A DNA stretch of 31,437 bases, taken from assembly GCA_003244035.1 (NCBI GenBank), contig QHBV01000266.1, positions 1 through 31,437 of the forward strand, read 5' to 3'. The notes beneath the pieces were generated by a model, which worked only from the letters and a program-made list of their open reading frames with translations, was not told the DNA's origin and did not search any database. Positions 8,637 through 16,926 of this stretch are shown here, in pieces (the stretch's first letter is position 1; every line of letters begins with the position of its first letter). This DNA comes from Solirubrobacterales bacterium. Lineage in GTDB: Bacteria > Actinomycetota > Thermoleophilia > Solirubrobacterales > Solirubrobacteraceae. The translations under genes and the position numbers were made by a program.

Positions 8637-9875
8637 ATGTATGGATTGCGAAGACGGCTCCGGTCGGGGCTCGTATTCGGTGTCGTATTTGGTGTGATGG
8701 GGCTCGGGGCGACGGCGGCGTCGGCGGACGTCAACGTCTACGCCGGGTATGCCGACAACTTTCAAGGCCATGCGGCCCCCGGGGCCTTTCCGAGCCCGTT
8801 CGGCCCTGGGCCGGGCGTGATCTACGAGGGATGTCAGCCGTACGCATCCTGCGTGTTCGACGGCGGTACGGTCAGGCTCCAGAACACGGGCACCACGCCG
8901 GTCACCATCAACCGGACCACGATCAGCTACACCGGCGCCGGCTGCACGTTTGACCTGTGGCCGCGGCGGATCACGGTGCCGGCGGGTGGGAGCCTGATCC
9001 TGGCCCAGACCGAGAGCGGGCCCGGAGGCGGTTGCACGCCTGGTCGCACCACCGGGGTCGCCCAGATGGACAGCTCCGACATCGGACGGGGCGGGTCTGA
9101 GCTCACCACCTGCACCCAGTCGGGCGTAGTTCCCAAGGTGCACGTGACCATCGCAGGCCATACGACGACGGTGACCGACTCCGGACAGGTCCTAAACACG
9201 GGCGGAGTCGACAAGGCGCGTTGTGGCCCGCCGAACGGCGGGTTCATCAACGAGTCGACGCCGTACGCGCAGATCGGCACGATCACCACGGGCGGCGGAC
9301 CGCCGCCTACGCGTGGCGGGACGTTCACGTGCAGCGCTACCGCGGCGCGACTGGGCGGCAACGATCTCATCGCCGCCAATCCCGCAGACAGTCCCTGTGT
9401 GACTGCGTCGAACAGCGGCACGCCCACGATCGCTGGGCTCACGGTCGGGCTGTTGGACGCCAATACGATGCTGAACGCCGGTGCGCTGCCGGCGGCCGGT
9501 GACAACGCCACTGCCCATTCGGACGCCGCGAACGTCTGCTTGGGCCAGACCGTCCTCGGCATCTGCCTAGGAATCGGCGTCAAGGCGGTGAGCTCGGACG
9601 CGTCGGTGACGTGCCCGTCCGTAGGGGGCACGCCGGTGTTCACGGGGAGCTCGACGCTCGCCACCGTGTACCTCGGCGGGGTGCTCCCGATCGTCAGCGG
9701 CCAGCAGGTCACGGTCCCGCTCGTCGGATTGGTGACGGTGTACATCGACCGGACGATCAGAACCGGGAACTCGCTGACCCAGCGGGCGCTCGAGGTCGAT
9801 CTGGGCACCTCGCCGCTGCTGATCGTGGGCGAGGCCAAGGTCGACACGACCGGCAACCCCTGCGCCACGGCGTAA
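8637..9875 (+). CDS. Secreted Cys-rich protein, choice-of-anchor P-like
   Basis: A 412-residue exported protein. Residues 1-30 form a classical signal peptide: basic MYGLRRRLRSG, a hydrophobic core, and cleavage after ASA just before DVNVYAG. The mature part is rich in Gly, Thr, Ser and Val and has 12 cysteines, suggesting disulfide-bonded beta-sandwich domains. From about residue 220 the pattern (an FTCSATAARL opening, alternating TIAGLTV-type strands, and a closing ALEVDLGTSPLLIVGEAKVD) resembles the actinobacterial choice-of-anchor P family; this is recognition by style, not a search. No enzymatic motif, sorting signal or C-terminal membrane segment is visible. The gene is a self-contained unit with a strong promoter, consensus Shine-Dalgarno and a perfect terminator. 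It may be an abundant matrix or surface protein that binds the polymer made by the locus (inference). Confidence 0.8.
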   Translation: MYGLRRRLRSGLVFGVVFGVMGLGATAASADVNVYAGYADNFQGHAAPGAFPSPFGPGPGVIYEGCQPYASCVFDGGTVRLQNTGTTPVTINRTTISYTGAGCTFDLWPRRITVPAGGSLILAQTESGPGGGCTPGRTTGVAQMDSSDIGRGGSELTTCTQSGVVPKVHVTIAGHTTTVTDSGQVLNTGGVDKARCGPPNGGFINESTPYAQIGTITTGGGPPPTRGGTFTCSATAARLGGNDLIAANPADSPCVTASNSGTPTIAGLTVGLLDANTMLNAGALPAAGDNATAHSDAANVCLGQTVLGICLGIGVKAVSSDASVTCPSVGGTPVFTGSSTLATVYLGGVLPIVSGQQVTVPLVGLVTVYIDRTIRTGNSLTQRALEVDLGTSPLLIVGEAKVDTTGNPCATA

Positions 9876-9918
9876 CCGGTGGCGCCGGGGCGGGCGCGAC
9901 CAAGGTCGGATGAATCGA

Positions 9919-9953
9919 ACGGGGGGCCGGCACGCAAGCCGGCCCCCCGTTTT
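9919..9953 (+). terminator. Rho-independent terminator
   Basis: A perfect 13-bp stem, ACGGGGGGCCGGC (9919-9931) with its complement at 9938-9950, encloses a 6-nt loop and runs into TTTT (9950-9953). It lies 44 bp after the stop of the secreted-protein gene. There is no T-run in the other orientation, so it serves the plus strand. Confidence 0.92.
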
Positions 9954-9982
9954 GGTGCTGTGTCGTCGGCCGCCTGATCGGG

Positions 9983-11962
9983 CTACGAGCTCGACGCGAG
10001 CAGCCGGTTGATCGCGCCGACATCGACCCGCCCGCCGGCGATCACGCGCGCGAGCGCGCCGCTCGTGACGGGGTCGTCGGGGTCCAGTCCGTGGGCTCGC
10101 TCGAGTAGGCGTCGCGCCTGCTGCGGCTGGCCCCGCGCGGACGCGAGCGCACCGAGCTCGAGCGTCGCGTAGGCGTCGTCGCGGCTGCGCGCGAGGGCGC
10201 CTTCGAACGCCTGCAGTGCGCGCGCCGGCTGGCCGAGGCGCAGTGCGATCGTGCCCTTGACCAGCAGTGGGCGATCGCTGAGGGGGTTCAGGCTGGCTGC
10301 GCGGTCCAGCAGGCCAAAGGCCTTCGCTGGCTCGGACTGCCAGCTCGCTTCCGCCGCGCCGACATAGTGCTCGGAGAGCCACGGCGCCGCGAGCGAGACG
10401 CCCCCGGCGAGCAGGACGAGTGACGTCGCGCCGGCGAGCGCACGACGGCGGCGCCGCGGGACCGGCGACGCGGTGCACGCGCGCCGCGAGGCGCTGGACG
10501 CGTTGGCGAGCGGCCCGCATGCGCAGGCCAGCCCCAGCATCGCCATCGCCGCCCCTCCGAGCGCCGGAAACTCCCACAGCCAGTCGACGGACCCCTGGAC
10601 GATCCAGTAGACCCAGACGAGCAGCGCCGCAGCAGCCACAGCTCCGCCGAGCCCCGGATCGTGGCGCGCGGCGCCCAGTGCGCGGCGCAGCGCCGGGCCG
10701 AACGCGAGCAGCAGCAGGACGAGCCCGACCAAGCCCGTCTGTGCGAGCGTCCGCAGCTCGATCGAGTGCGGGTACTTGGGCGCCGTGGCGCTGCGACCCT
10801 TGCGGAGGTACAGCTGCGCAAAGTTGTCAGCGCCGATCCCCTGCAGCGGATGAGCAGAGAAGGCGTCCAGCGCCACGCGGTAGTAGTCGTAGCGGTAGCC
10901 GCTCAGCCCCGCCGCGAGCCGTACCGACTGTGCGGGGCCCGCAGGGCCGGTGGTCGTGCTCTGGAGGGCCGGATGCTCAAACGATCTCCACGCCGCGCGC
11001 ACGCGAGCCAAGGGATTGCCCAGGACGATCACCGCAGCGAGCACCGCCCCCAGCGCCAGCGCCCACGACAGACTCGCGATCGTGACGCGCAGGAGGCTTG
11101 CAGCGGCGGGGCCGATGCGCCCGGATCGCTCGACCGCACCCGCCAGCGCCACGACCAGGCCGACGGCGGCGGCTGCTGGCAGGATTGGCAGCGTGACGGC
11201 GTGGACCGCGGCCGCCGGCGCTTGCACCGCAAGGCGCGAGGAGAGCTCGAGCAGGGCCGGCGCGGTAACGGCGATTGCCACTGCCACCGGCGCGAGCGAG
11301 GCGATCAGGCGGACCCGATCGCGCGCGATCACGATCGCGACCACGGCCACGATCGCAACCGAGTAGGCGCCGCCGCGACTCTGCGTGAGCAGCGCGGCGT
11401 CGCCGAGCACGACCGCTGCGGCCGCGAGTAGGCCCCGCCACGGCCCGGGCAGCTCGGCGCGCCCGGCCAGCAGCGCCGCCGGGAGCAGGGCGGAGAGCCA
11501 CAGCGCGGCGGTCGCGTTCGGATAGCCGGTCGGGTCGGCGAGCCGGTCGGAGACGAACATCTGCAGGGGCTGCGTGTCGGTGGCCAGCTGGGCCACGATC
11601 GCAATCGCGATCAGCGCGACCCCGAGGATCCACGCGATGAGGATCGTGGGGCCTGCGCCCGCTCGCACCGGACGGGTCGCAAACAGCGAGAAGATGAGGA
11701 GGTACAGCAACGTCCGGTTGGCGCCGTCCCACGCGTCTGCGCGTTGCGCGGCCCACAGGATCGACAGGTAGCTCCAGACCGTGTACCCCGCGAGGCACGC
11801 GATCGCCAGGCGCACCTCCGGCGAAAGGCCCTTCGGAGGGCCGAGGCCGGCGAGCACGACGGCCAGCAGCGCCAGCAGGAAGAGCGCGCCCGGGTACCAA
11901 GTGGTGCTCGGGTAGCCACCGTCGATCGCCCCCCATGCGATCAGGACGCAGACGCCGACCAA
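9983..11962 (-). CDS. O-antigen ligase / Wzy_C superfamily membrane protein with TPR tail
   Basis: About 659 residues with 12 or so hydrophobic segments. It carries the Wzy_C superfamily periplasmic-loop signature: HPLQGIGADNF near residue 367-377 and PHSIELRTLAQTGLVGLVL near 395, containing the His expected in WaaL and PglL-type enzymes. After the membrane part, residues from about 560 form TPR-like helices (LVKGTIALRLGQPARALQAF, LELGALASARGQPQQARRLL). Members either join a lipid-linked glycan to an acceptor (lipid, protein) or polymerise repeat units. A separate Wzy is present at 20248-21735, which favours a ligase or O-oligosaccharyltransferase role here. The start is unclear: TTG at 11962 has no Shine-Dalgarno, and the frame stays open upstream through the stop of the preceding small gene. 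Translation may be coupled to that gene, with a start (including a CTG) slightly upstream. Confidence 0.85.
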   Translation of the reverse strand: MVGVCVLIAWGAIDGGYPSTTWYPGALFLLALLAVVLAGLGPPKGLSPEVRLAIACLAGYTVWSYLSILWAAQRADAWDGANRTLLYLLIFSLFATRPVRAGAGPTILIAWILGVALIAIAIVAQLATDTQPLQMFVSDRLADPTGYPNATAALWLSALLPAALLAGRAELPGPWRGLLAAAAVVLGDAALLTQSRGGAYSVAIVAVVAIVIARDRVRLIASLAPVAVAIAVTAPALLELSSRLAVQAPAAAVHAVTLPILPAAAAVGLVVALAGAVERSGRIGPAAASLLRVTIASLSWALALGAVLAAVIVLGNPLARVRAAWRSFEHPALQSTTTGPAGPAQSVRLAAGLSGYRYDYYRVALDAFSAHPLQGIGADNFAQLYLRKGRSATAPKYPHSIELRTLAQTGLVGLVLLLLAFGPALRRALGAARHDPGLGGAVAAAALLVWVYWIVQGSVDWLWEFPALGGAAMAMLGLACACGPLANASSASRRACTASPVPRRRRRALAGATSLVLLAGGVSLAAPWLSEHYVGAAEASWQSEPAKAFGLLDRAASLNPLSDRPLLVKGTIALRLGQPARALQAFEGALARSRDDAYATLELGALASARGQPQQARRLLERAHGLDPDDPVTSGALARVIAGGRVDVGAINRLLASSS

Positions 11963-12017
11963 CGGCGCAATCGCAGCCGGCCCCAGTGGTTGGGCGAGCC
12001 GCGTGGTCAGGCTCAGC

Positions 12018-12275
12018 CTACGCGGTGTCGTCGGTCCGCTGGACGCGCCGCAGCACGAGCCCCAGCGCGAGCAGCAGCAGCGCCGCTGCGACGATCATGC
12101 CCACGTCGAGACCCGTAAACGCCAGACTGCCCTGCTGGGTCACCTGGGACTGGATCTCGGGACCCTCGGGAAGGTAGCCAGAGGTTCCCGGCGCGGTCGC
12201 GAGCGCGGGTGCCGCAGTCAACAGCGCCATCACTGCCACTGTCGCGAACGCGATTGCTGCTCTCAGGCGCTTCAT
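12018..12275 (-). CDS. Mini surface protein with signal peptide and LAFTG sorting signal
   Basis: An 85-residue protein. Residues 1-26 are a signal peptide (MKRLRAAIAF, then a hydrophobic core, cleavage after ALA). Residues 51-55 are LAFTG, followed by a hydrophobic helix (about 58-75) and a basic RRVQR tail. This is the layout of a sortase substrate; LAxTG is the motif of class E sortases in actinobacteria. Cleavage between Thr54 and Gly55 would leave only about 28 mature residues (27-54), rich in Thr, Ser, Gln, Gly and Pro. ATG at 12275 has AGGAGG 8-9 nt upstream and an extended -10 about 50 nt upstream. The gene lies immediately upstream of the ligase-like gene and probably shares its mRNA. 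No sortase is visible in the window. Alternatively it is simply a two-helix membrane peptide. Confidence 0.82.
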   Translation of the reverse strand: MKRLRAAIAFATVAVMALLTAAPALATAPGTSGYLPEGPEIQSQVTQQGSLAFTGLDVGMIVAAALLLLALGLVLRRVQRTDDTA

Positions 12276-12323
12276 CCCAGAATCCTCCTCATCGACCGGC
12301 AGGTCTCAGACCAACAGACGCCG

Positions 12324-12332
12324 ACTATACCA
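12324..12332 (-). promoter_or_regulatory. Extended -10 promoter for the mini surface protein and ligase
   Basis: On the minus strand TGG (12332-12330) precedes TATAGT (12329-12324), an extended -10 element. No good -35 is present. The leader would be about 40 nt and ends in a consensus AGGAGG before the ATG at 12275. Confidence 0.55.
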
Positions 12333-12372
12333 GCTTCGAGGGCGCAGTCGCTGGATTTGCGATCCTAGGTTG

Positions 12373-13467
12373 GTGCGGGTCTTCGTGAACGCGGCCGGCG
12401 CCAGCTCGGGGGGAGGGCGCACCTGGGTGCTCGGGCTCGCCGGCGAGCTCCAGCGTGGCGGGGGCCGAGGACTGGACTGGGAGCTGCTCGTGCGATCCGA
12501 TCTCGCCGAACTGGTCAACTCGTTGACGCCCGGGGTTGCGCACGTGCACCTGCACCGTCACCGACTCCACTCGGCGCCTGCGCGGATCGCCTGGGAGCAG
12601 CTCGTGCTTCCCCTGCACCCTGCGGTTCGGCGCGCCGATGTGCTCGTCAACGCTGCCAACTTCGCGCCGCTGGGACGGCGACGCCCGGATGCGCTGCACG
12701 TCGGCAACGCGCTGTACTTCGACGAGCTTCGCATCGCTGGAGCCCGCGGGCTGCGTTACCGGATCGAAGCGTGGCTCGGCCGGGCGTCCGTGCGCGCCGC
12801 GACGATGTCCTTTGCGCCATCGGAGGCAATGGCGGCGCGGGTGGAGGCCTATGCGGGGCGCCGTCCGGTCGTGATCCCGCTCGGCCCCGGGCTGGTGACG
12901 GACGCAGGCGCCACCGGCGAGGACCGGTTCGTGTTCGCTCATCGAACGTTCTGGGGCCCGCACAAGCGGTTCGGCGAGCTGTTGGCGGCGGTGCGGGAGC
13001 TCGCCGGGCTCGAGCCCGGGCGGTTCGTGCTGCGCACGGCGTGCGATCCGCGCACCGAGTTCGCACGTGCGCATCGCGAATCCGCCTCCGAGCGGGTCCA
13101 ACTGGAGGATGCGTTGATCGCACGTCATCTCGAGTTCGCGTCCTTCGGCCCCGCTGACGCGGGCACGCTGGCGGCCGACGCCGTCGTGATGCCGAGCACG
13201 GTCGAGTCGTTCTGCTTCCCGCTGGCGGAGGCGGTGGGGGCCGGTGTGCCGGTTGTGGCCGCCGACTCCGACTTCGCGCGTGAGCTGTGCGGCCCGGCCG
13301 CGGTCTATGCCGATCCGGGCGATCCAGCAGGTTTCGCGGCCGCGATGCGCGCCGTGATGCTCGGGGCCTCGCCGTCGCCCTCGCCCGCGCACCAGCGGCG
13401 GCTCTCCTGGGTCGCGCACGTGGACGGACTGGCGGAGCTGTGCCGCCAGCTCGGGGGCAGGGGGTGA
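12373..13467 (+). CDS. Glycosyltransferase family 4
   Basis: A 364-residue GT-B glycosyltransferase. The N-terminus MRVFVNAAGASSGGGRTWVL has the Gly-rich loop of GT4. FAHRTFWGPHKRF near residue 188 corresponds to the strand and basic residues around the nucleotide-sugar phosphate. MPSTVESFCFPLAEAVGAGV, near 273-292, is the donor-binding E-x7-E motif (ESFCFPLAE). GTG at 12373 is preferred over the in-frame TTG one codon earlier because it gives the standard MRVFVN start; the Shine-Dalgarno is poor. The gene stands alone, divergent from the mini surface protein gene (97-bp gap) and convergent with the CgeB-like gene (22-bp gap). The sugar transferred cannot be deduced. Confidence 0.88.
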   Translation: MRVFVNAAGASSGGGRTWVLGLAGELQRGGGRGLDWELLVRSDLAELVNSLTPGVAHVHLHRHRLHSAPARIAWEQLVLPLHPAVRRADVLVNAANFAPLGRRRPDALHVGNALYFDELRIAGARGLRYRIEAWLGRASVRAATMSFAPSEAMAARVEAYAGRRPVVIPLGPGLVTDAGATGEDRFVFAHRTFWGPHKRFGELLAAVRELAGLEPGRFVLRTACDPRTEFARAHRESASERVQLEDALIARHLEFASFGPADAGTLAADAVVMPSTVESFCFPLAEAVGAGVPVVAADSDFARELCGPAAVYADPGDPAGFAAAMRAVMLGASPSPSPAHQRRLSWVAHVDGLAELCRQLGGRG

Positions 13468-13489
13468 GCGCCGGCGCCGCGATCCATAC

Positions 13490-14500
13490 TCAACCGCTCC
13501 CCAGCACCGAGACGATCGTGGCGAAGCGATGCTGATAGGTGTGCTCGGTGTGGGCGCGCCGCGAGGCGGCGAGGCTGATCGCCTCACGCCTCGAGGCGTC
13601 CATCCGCGCGAGCTCACGAGCGAGCTGCACGAGCTCGTCCACGCTCCGGTAGGAGCTGACCTCGCCCGGCACGTCGTACAGATCGGGCAGCCGGTCGCGC
13701 CATTCGGTCAGGACGATCGCCCCGCACGCGGTCGCTTCGAACAGGCGGCAGTTGAGCCCGTCTCCCTCGTGGGATGCCAGCGAATTGAGGACCACCGGGG
13801 CGGCGCGGAACTCGCGTGCCTTGTCCTCGCGCACCAGGTAGCGCCCACGGTTGCTGGCCTGCAGCGAAGCGTCGCGGGGTAGCCAGCGAGCCCATCGAGG
13901 GCCGAAGATCCGCAGCCGAACTCCCCTGGCGGCCAGCGCGCGCATGAGCACGAACCGGGTGGCGTAGACGTTGCCTGCCACCAGCACCTCCGGTTCCAGC
14001 TGGGGAGGGGCAAGCCCTCCCACGGGCCTGTGCCACCGCGGGTTGCAGGCCTCGGGCAGGAAGTGCGCATTGAGCGAGAGGGTGCGCCGGTAGCGACCCA
14101 CTACGGCGCTGTCCTTGAGGAACAGCGCGTCGTAGCCGCCGAGCACGTGCACCTCGCGCCCCAGGTTCCCTGGGCTGTCGGGATACCAGAACGCCACCGG
14201 CGCGTCGCAGGCGCTGCGCAGCGCCGCCAGCGTCGTGTGCGCCAGGCGGTCGTCGAGCACGAGCACGAGCTCGGGCCTGAAGTCCTCGGCGGCCTCGAGG
14301 ACCCCGCGTTGCAGGAGCAGCGTCAGCCGAGGCACCGCCTGCGCCTCACGCTGAAGGCGAATCCCGAGTGGTCCGCGTCGCAGCAGCGCCCCGCTGAAGA
14401 GCGCAACCGAGCGGACCACATGGCCCCCGTCGCGCAGCGAGGACAGCGTGTTGTCCACGAACGAGTCGGGGTACAGCGATCCGATCAGCAGGACGCGCAT
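13490..14500 (-). CDS. CgeB-like glycosyltransferase
   Basis: A 336-residue protein of the CgeB type (glycosyl transferase family 1-like). Supporting segments are FWYPDSPGNL, the KDSAVVGRYRRT stretch, LVAGNVYATR, IFGPRWARWLP, and especially LNCRLFEATACGAIVLTEW near residues 247-265, which is the hallmark NxRxFEaxacG motif. Members transfer sugars onto spore coats, glycans or proteins. ATG at 14500 (MRVLLIGSLYPDSFV) is the natural start. The frame runs open far upstream to 15607, but that stretch is antisense or out-of-frame to the next glycosyltransferase gene. It overlaps the 3' end of that gene by 16 bp and is last in a four-gene minus-strand unit (17757 to 13490). Confidence 0.88.
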   Translation of the reverse strand: MRVLLIGSLYPDSFVDNTLSSLRDGGHVVRSVALFSGALLRRGPLGIRLQREAQAVPRLTLLLQRGVLEAAEDFRPELVLVLDDRLAHTTLAALRSACDAPVAFWYPDSPGNLGREVHVLGGYDALFLKDSAVVGRYRRTLSLNAHFLPEACNPRWHRPVGGLAPPQLEPEVLVAGNVYATRFVLMRALAARGVRLRIFGPRWARWLPRDASLQASNRGRYLVREDKAREFRAAPVVLNSLASHEGDGLNCRLFEATACGAIVLTEWRDRLPDLYDVPGEVSSYRSVDELVQLARELARMDASRREAISLAASRRAHTEHTYQHRFATIVSVLGSG

Positions 14501-15672
14501 GCGTGCGCCTGACGCGTTGCGCTGGTGGCGTGGAGCGCCTCGACGATGCCCTGCACGGTAACGCTCGCGTCGAAGCGATCGACGATCCGCCGGGACTGGG
14601 CCCCCCAGGCGCTCCTGAGCGCCTCGTCGCCGCTCAGGCGCTCGATCATGCGAGCCAGCTCGGCCGCGGCGCCGGCGCGGAACACCTCGCCGTTCTCGCC
14701 GCGGCGCACCAGGTCGAGGTGCGCCCCCACGCGCGAGGAGACCAGCAGCGGCAGGGAGACGTTCATGGCCTCGTTGAGCACCATTCCCCACGGCTCGGCG
14801 AGCGACGGGAGCACCAGCGCATCGGCCGCCGCGTAGACGCGGGGCAGGCGGGTCTGGTTGACGAAGTTGAGCAGCGTCAGCTGCACCCGGCGGGCGCGGG
14901 CAAGCCGCTGAAGGTCGTCCCGCAGCACGCCGTCGCCGGCCACGAGCAGGCGGACGCGGCGGTGGGCAGCGCCGGCGATCGCCTCCACCGCGAGCAGAGG
15001 ATCCTTGGCCGGCTTCAGCGCGCCCACGTAGAGCAGGACGAACTCCCGCTCGTCCAGGCCCAGCTCCGCGCGTGCCTGCGCCCTTCCACATGCGAGCTTG
15101 CGGATGAACGCGTTGTCGACCGAGTGCGGCGCCCAGAAGCGCCGCTCCTCGCCCACGCCCATAGCCGCGTAGTAGAGGTCGTTGGCGGTGCCGATCGACA
15201 GCACGCCGTCGACGCGCGCCAGCACCCACGCCGCGGCGTGCCTGGCGAGGCCACTGTGGGCCTGAAGGACGCTGCTGTCCGACCAGTACAGGCTCGGGAT
15301 GCCCTGCCGGCGGGCAAACGCGAAGCCTGCCAGAGAGGTCAGGTTGCGAAGCCCGACGAACAGCACCGCGTCCGGGCGCAGCCGGCGCAGCGCCCCGAAG
15401 ATCGTCGGGTTCAGCGTGGCCACCAGGCCACCGGGCGCGGCCTGCTCGCGCAGGTTGGGCAGGAACTCCGAGTCGTAGCCGCTCAGCAGATCCACGTCCC
15501 AGGCCAGCTTCAACCCGTACGCCGGATCGAAGCGCGGCTCCAGCCCGTGGCGCGAGAGGAACAGCACATGGGGCGACACGCGGCCGTCCTGCGCCAGCGC
15601 TCGCCACAGGTGCGCCTGGTACTGGATCGGATGGCTCACCACGATCGCCAGCAGCGGTCGCCCACCTGTCAT
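14485..15672 (-). CDS. Glycosyltransferase family 4
   Basis: A 395-residue GT-B enzyme. The N-terminal strand LLAIVVSHPIQYQAHLWRAL is the acceptor-side Rossmann start. LLYVGALKPAKDPLLAVEAI, near residue 215-235, includes the KDP donor-phosphate lysine region. The canonical E-x7-E motif is EPWGMVLNE near 291-299. It probably extends the lipid-linked repeat unit in the cytoplasm. ATG at 15672 fits the family N-terminus. The gene starts 22 bp after the stop of the WecA-like gene and overlaps the CgeB-like gene by 16 bp, so all are in one operon. The donor sugar is unknown. Confidence 0.9.
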   Translation of the reverse strand: MTGGRPLLAIVVSHPIQYQAHLWRALAQDGRVSPHVLFLSRHGLEPRFDPAYGLKLAWDVDLLSGYDSEFLPNLREQAAPGGLVATLNPTIFGALRRLRPDAVLFVGLRNLTSLAGFAFARRQGIPSLYWSDSSVLQAHSGLARHAAAWVLARVDGVLSIGTANDLYYAAMGVGEERRFWAPHSVDNAFIRKLACGRAQARAELGLDEREFVLLYVGALKPAKDPLLAVEAIAGAAHRRVRLLVAGDGVLRDDLQRLARARRVQLTLLNFVNQTRLPRVYAAADALVLPSLAEPWGMVLNEAMNVSLPLLVSSRVGAHLDLVRRGENGEVFRAGAAAELARMIERLSGDEALRSAWGAQSRRIVDRFDASVTVQGIVEALHATSATRQAHACASC

Positions 15673-15694
15673 GCGAGCGGCGATCGACCCGCGG

Positions 15695-16786
15695 TCAAAC
15701 GGAGCTGCGAGCTTCGATGAATGCGGCGTCGGCCCCGGAGCGGTGCAAATCGGGCTCGTAACGGTGCGTCTCCGGTTCGTGGAGCACAGCCCGCCGAGAC
15801 CCGAGCTGAAGCCTCGCCGCGGCGCACAGGCCGACTGCCAGCACCGTGGCGACGGTCAGGGCCGCTCTGATCGGGGTCATACCGAGAGCTGCGATCGCGA
15901 TCCCACCGACGATCAGCTGCGTCGCTGCGGCCACGCCCGCGATGGCCCGGGGGGTGGTAACGAGCTCGCCCAGGCGATTGGCGAGGCTGTCTGGGCCGGC
16001 GGTGATCAGCGTGACTCCGGTGCTCAGCCGGAGCGCGATCCGGAAGCCCATGTCGAGCAGCGGCACGCCGAACAGCAGGGGCGCCACGATCACGGTCGAG
16101 ACGCCCTCTGGCTGGGAGCGCAGCACAGCCAGGATCAGAGCGGCACATGCGAAGCCGATCGACATCGAGCCGCCGTCACCGAGGAAGATCCGAGCGGGGC
16201 TGCTGGTGTTGTACGGGAGGAAGCCCAGCGCGGCCCCCGCCAGGGCGAAGGCGAGCGCGGCCATGGCGGGATCGTGGTTGGCCAGCGCCAGCGCGCCGAC
16301 CGTCCCGAGTGCCACAGCCGCCACGCTCGTGGCGAGGCCGTCCATCAGGTCGATCAGGTTGAACGAGTTGACGATCCCGATCACCCACAGCACCGTCAGC
16401 AGCAGGTTGACCCACCACGGGACGGTGAGGTTCCAGCCCAGGTCAGACGCCCACAGGAGCCCGCCGGCGCACGCCTCAGCCAGCAGACGAGGAGGCGGTC
16501 GCAGCGCCCTGAAATCGTCCACTATGCCCACCGCGCAGAGCAGGATCGCGCCGGCGAGTATCGCGATCAACCGCGAGTCCCCGCCGCCAAGCAGCGTCGC
16601 GCTGATCGTGCAGGCCACGAGCACTGCCACGCCGCCGAGCTGAGGGGTCGCCCGCGCCTGGCGCTTCCAGCCACCGGGCCGGTCGAGCAAGCCCGTCGCG
16701 TGCGCCACGCGGATCGCGATCGGCGTCAGCAGCGCAGCCAGCAGCGCTGCGAGCAGCGCTCCGCCGATCAGATCGATCATGGCCAC
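15695..16786 (-). CDS. WecA/MraY-type polyprenyl-phosphate sugar-1-phosphate transferase
   Basis: A 363-residue multi-pass membrane enzyme predicted to start repeat-unit synthesis by moving a HexNAc-1-phosphate (often GlcNAc) from UDP-sugar to undecaprenyl phosphate. Catalytic motifs seen are GIVDDFRAL near residue 88 (Asp pair for Mg2+), NSFNLIDLMDGLA at about 141-153, and ARIFLGDGGSMSIG near 196-209. The last cytoplasmic loop, which normally carries a His-containing DHxxHRL or HxHH signature, reads AGPDSLANRLGEL here (about 262-274), so the expected His residues are missing. The start is GTG 16786 (GAGG five bases upstream) or the ATG at 16780 (MIDLIGG). About 50 C-terminal residues are polar and charged. 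The 140 bp upstream (16787-16926) contains no gene. Confidence 0.9.
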   Translation of the reverse strand: MAMIDLIGGALLAALLAALLTPIAIRVAHATGLLDRPGGWKRQARATPQLGGVAVLVACTISATLLGGGDSRLIAILAGAILLCAVGIVDDFRALRPPPRLLAEACAGGLLWASDLGWNLTVPWWVNLLLTVLWVIGIVNSFNLIDLMDGLATSVAAVALGTVGALALANHDPAMAALAFALAGAALGFLPYNTSSPARIFLGDGGSMSIGFACAALILAVLRSQPEGVSTVIVAPLLFGVPLLDMGFRIALRLSTGVTLITAGPDSLANRLGELVTTPRAIAGVAAATQLIVGGIAIAALGMTPIRAALTVATVLAVGLCAAARLQLGSRRAVLHEPETHRYEPDLHRSGADAAFIEARSSV

Positions 16787-16926
16787 CGGTGCCTCAGTCC
16801 TCCCCCAGCCGTGTCACTGCTCTTCGCAGTCCTGCCCAGTTGCGCACCTTTTCCGGGATCGCAGGTTACCAGTCTGTAGCCAGGGCTCTGGATGAATGGT
16901 TGCACGCGACCGCCGGTGGACCAGCA

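Noticed and set aside
13490..15607. A single 705-residue protein on the minus strand
   Set aside because: Only the part after ATG 14500 has CgeB-like sequence. The upstream part is an out-of-frame reading of the separate glycosyltransferase at 14485-15672.
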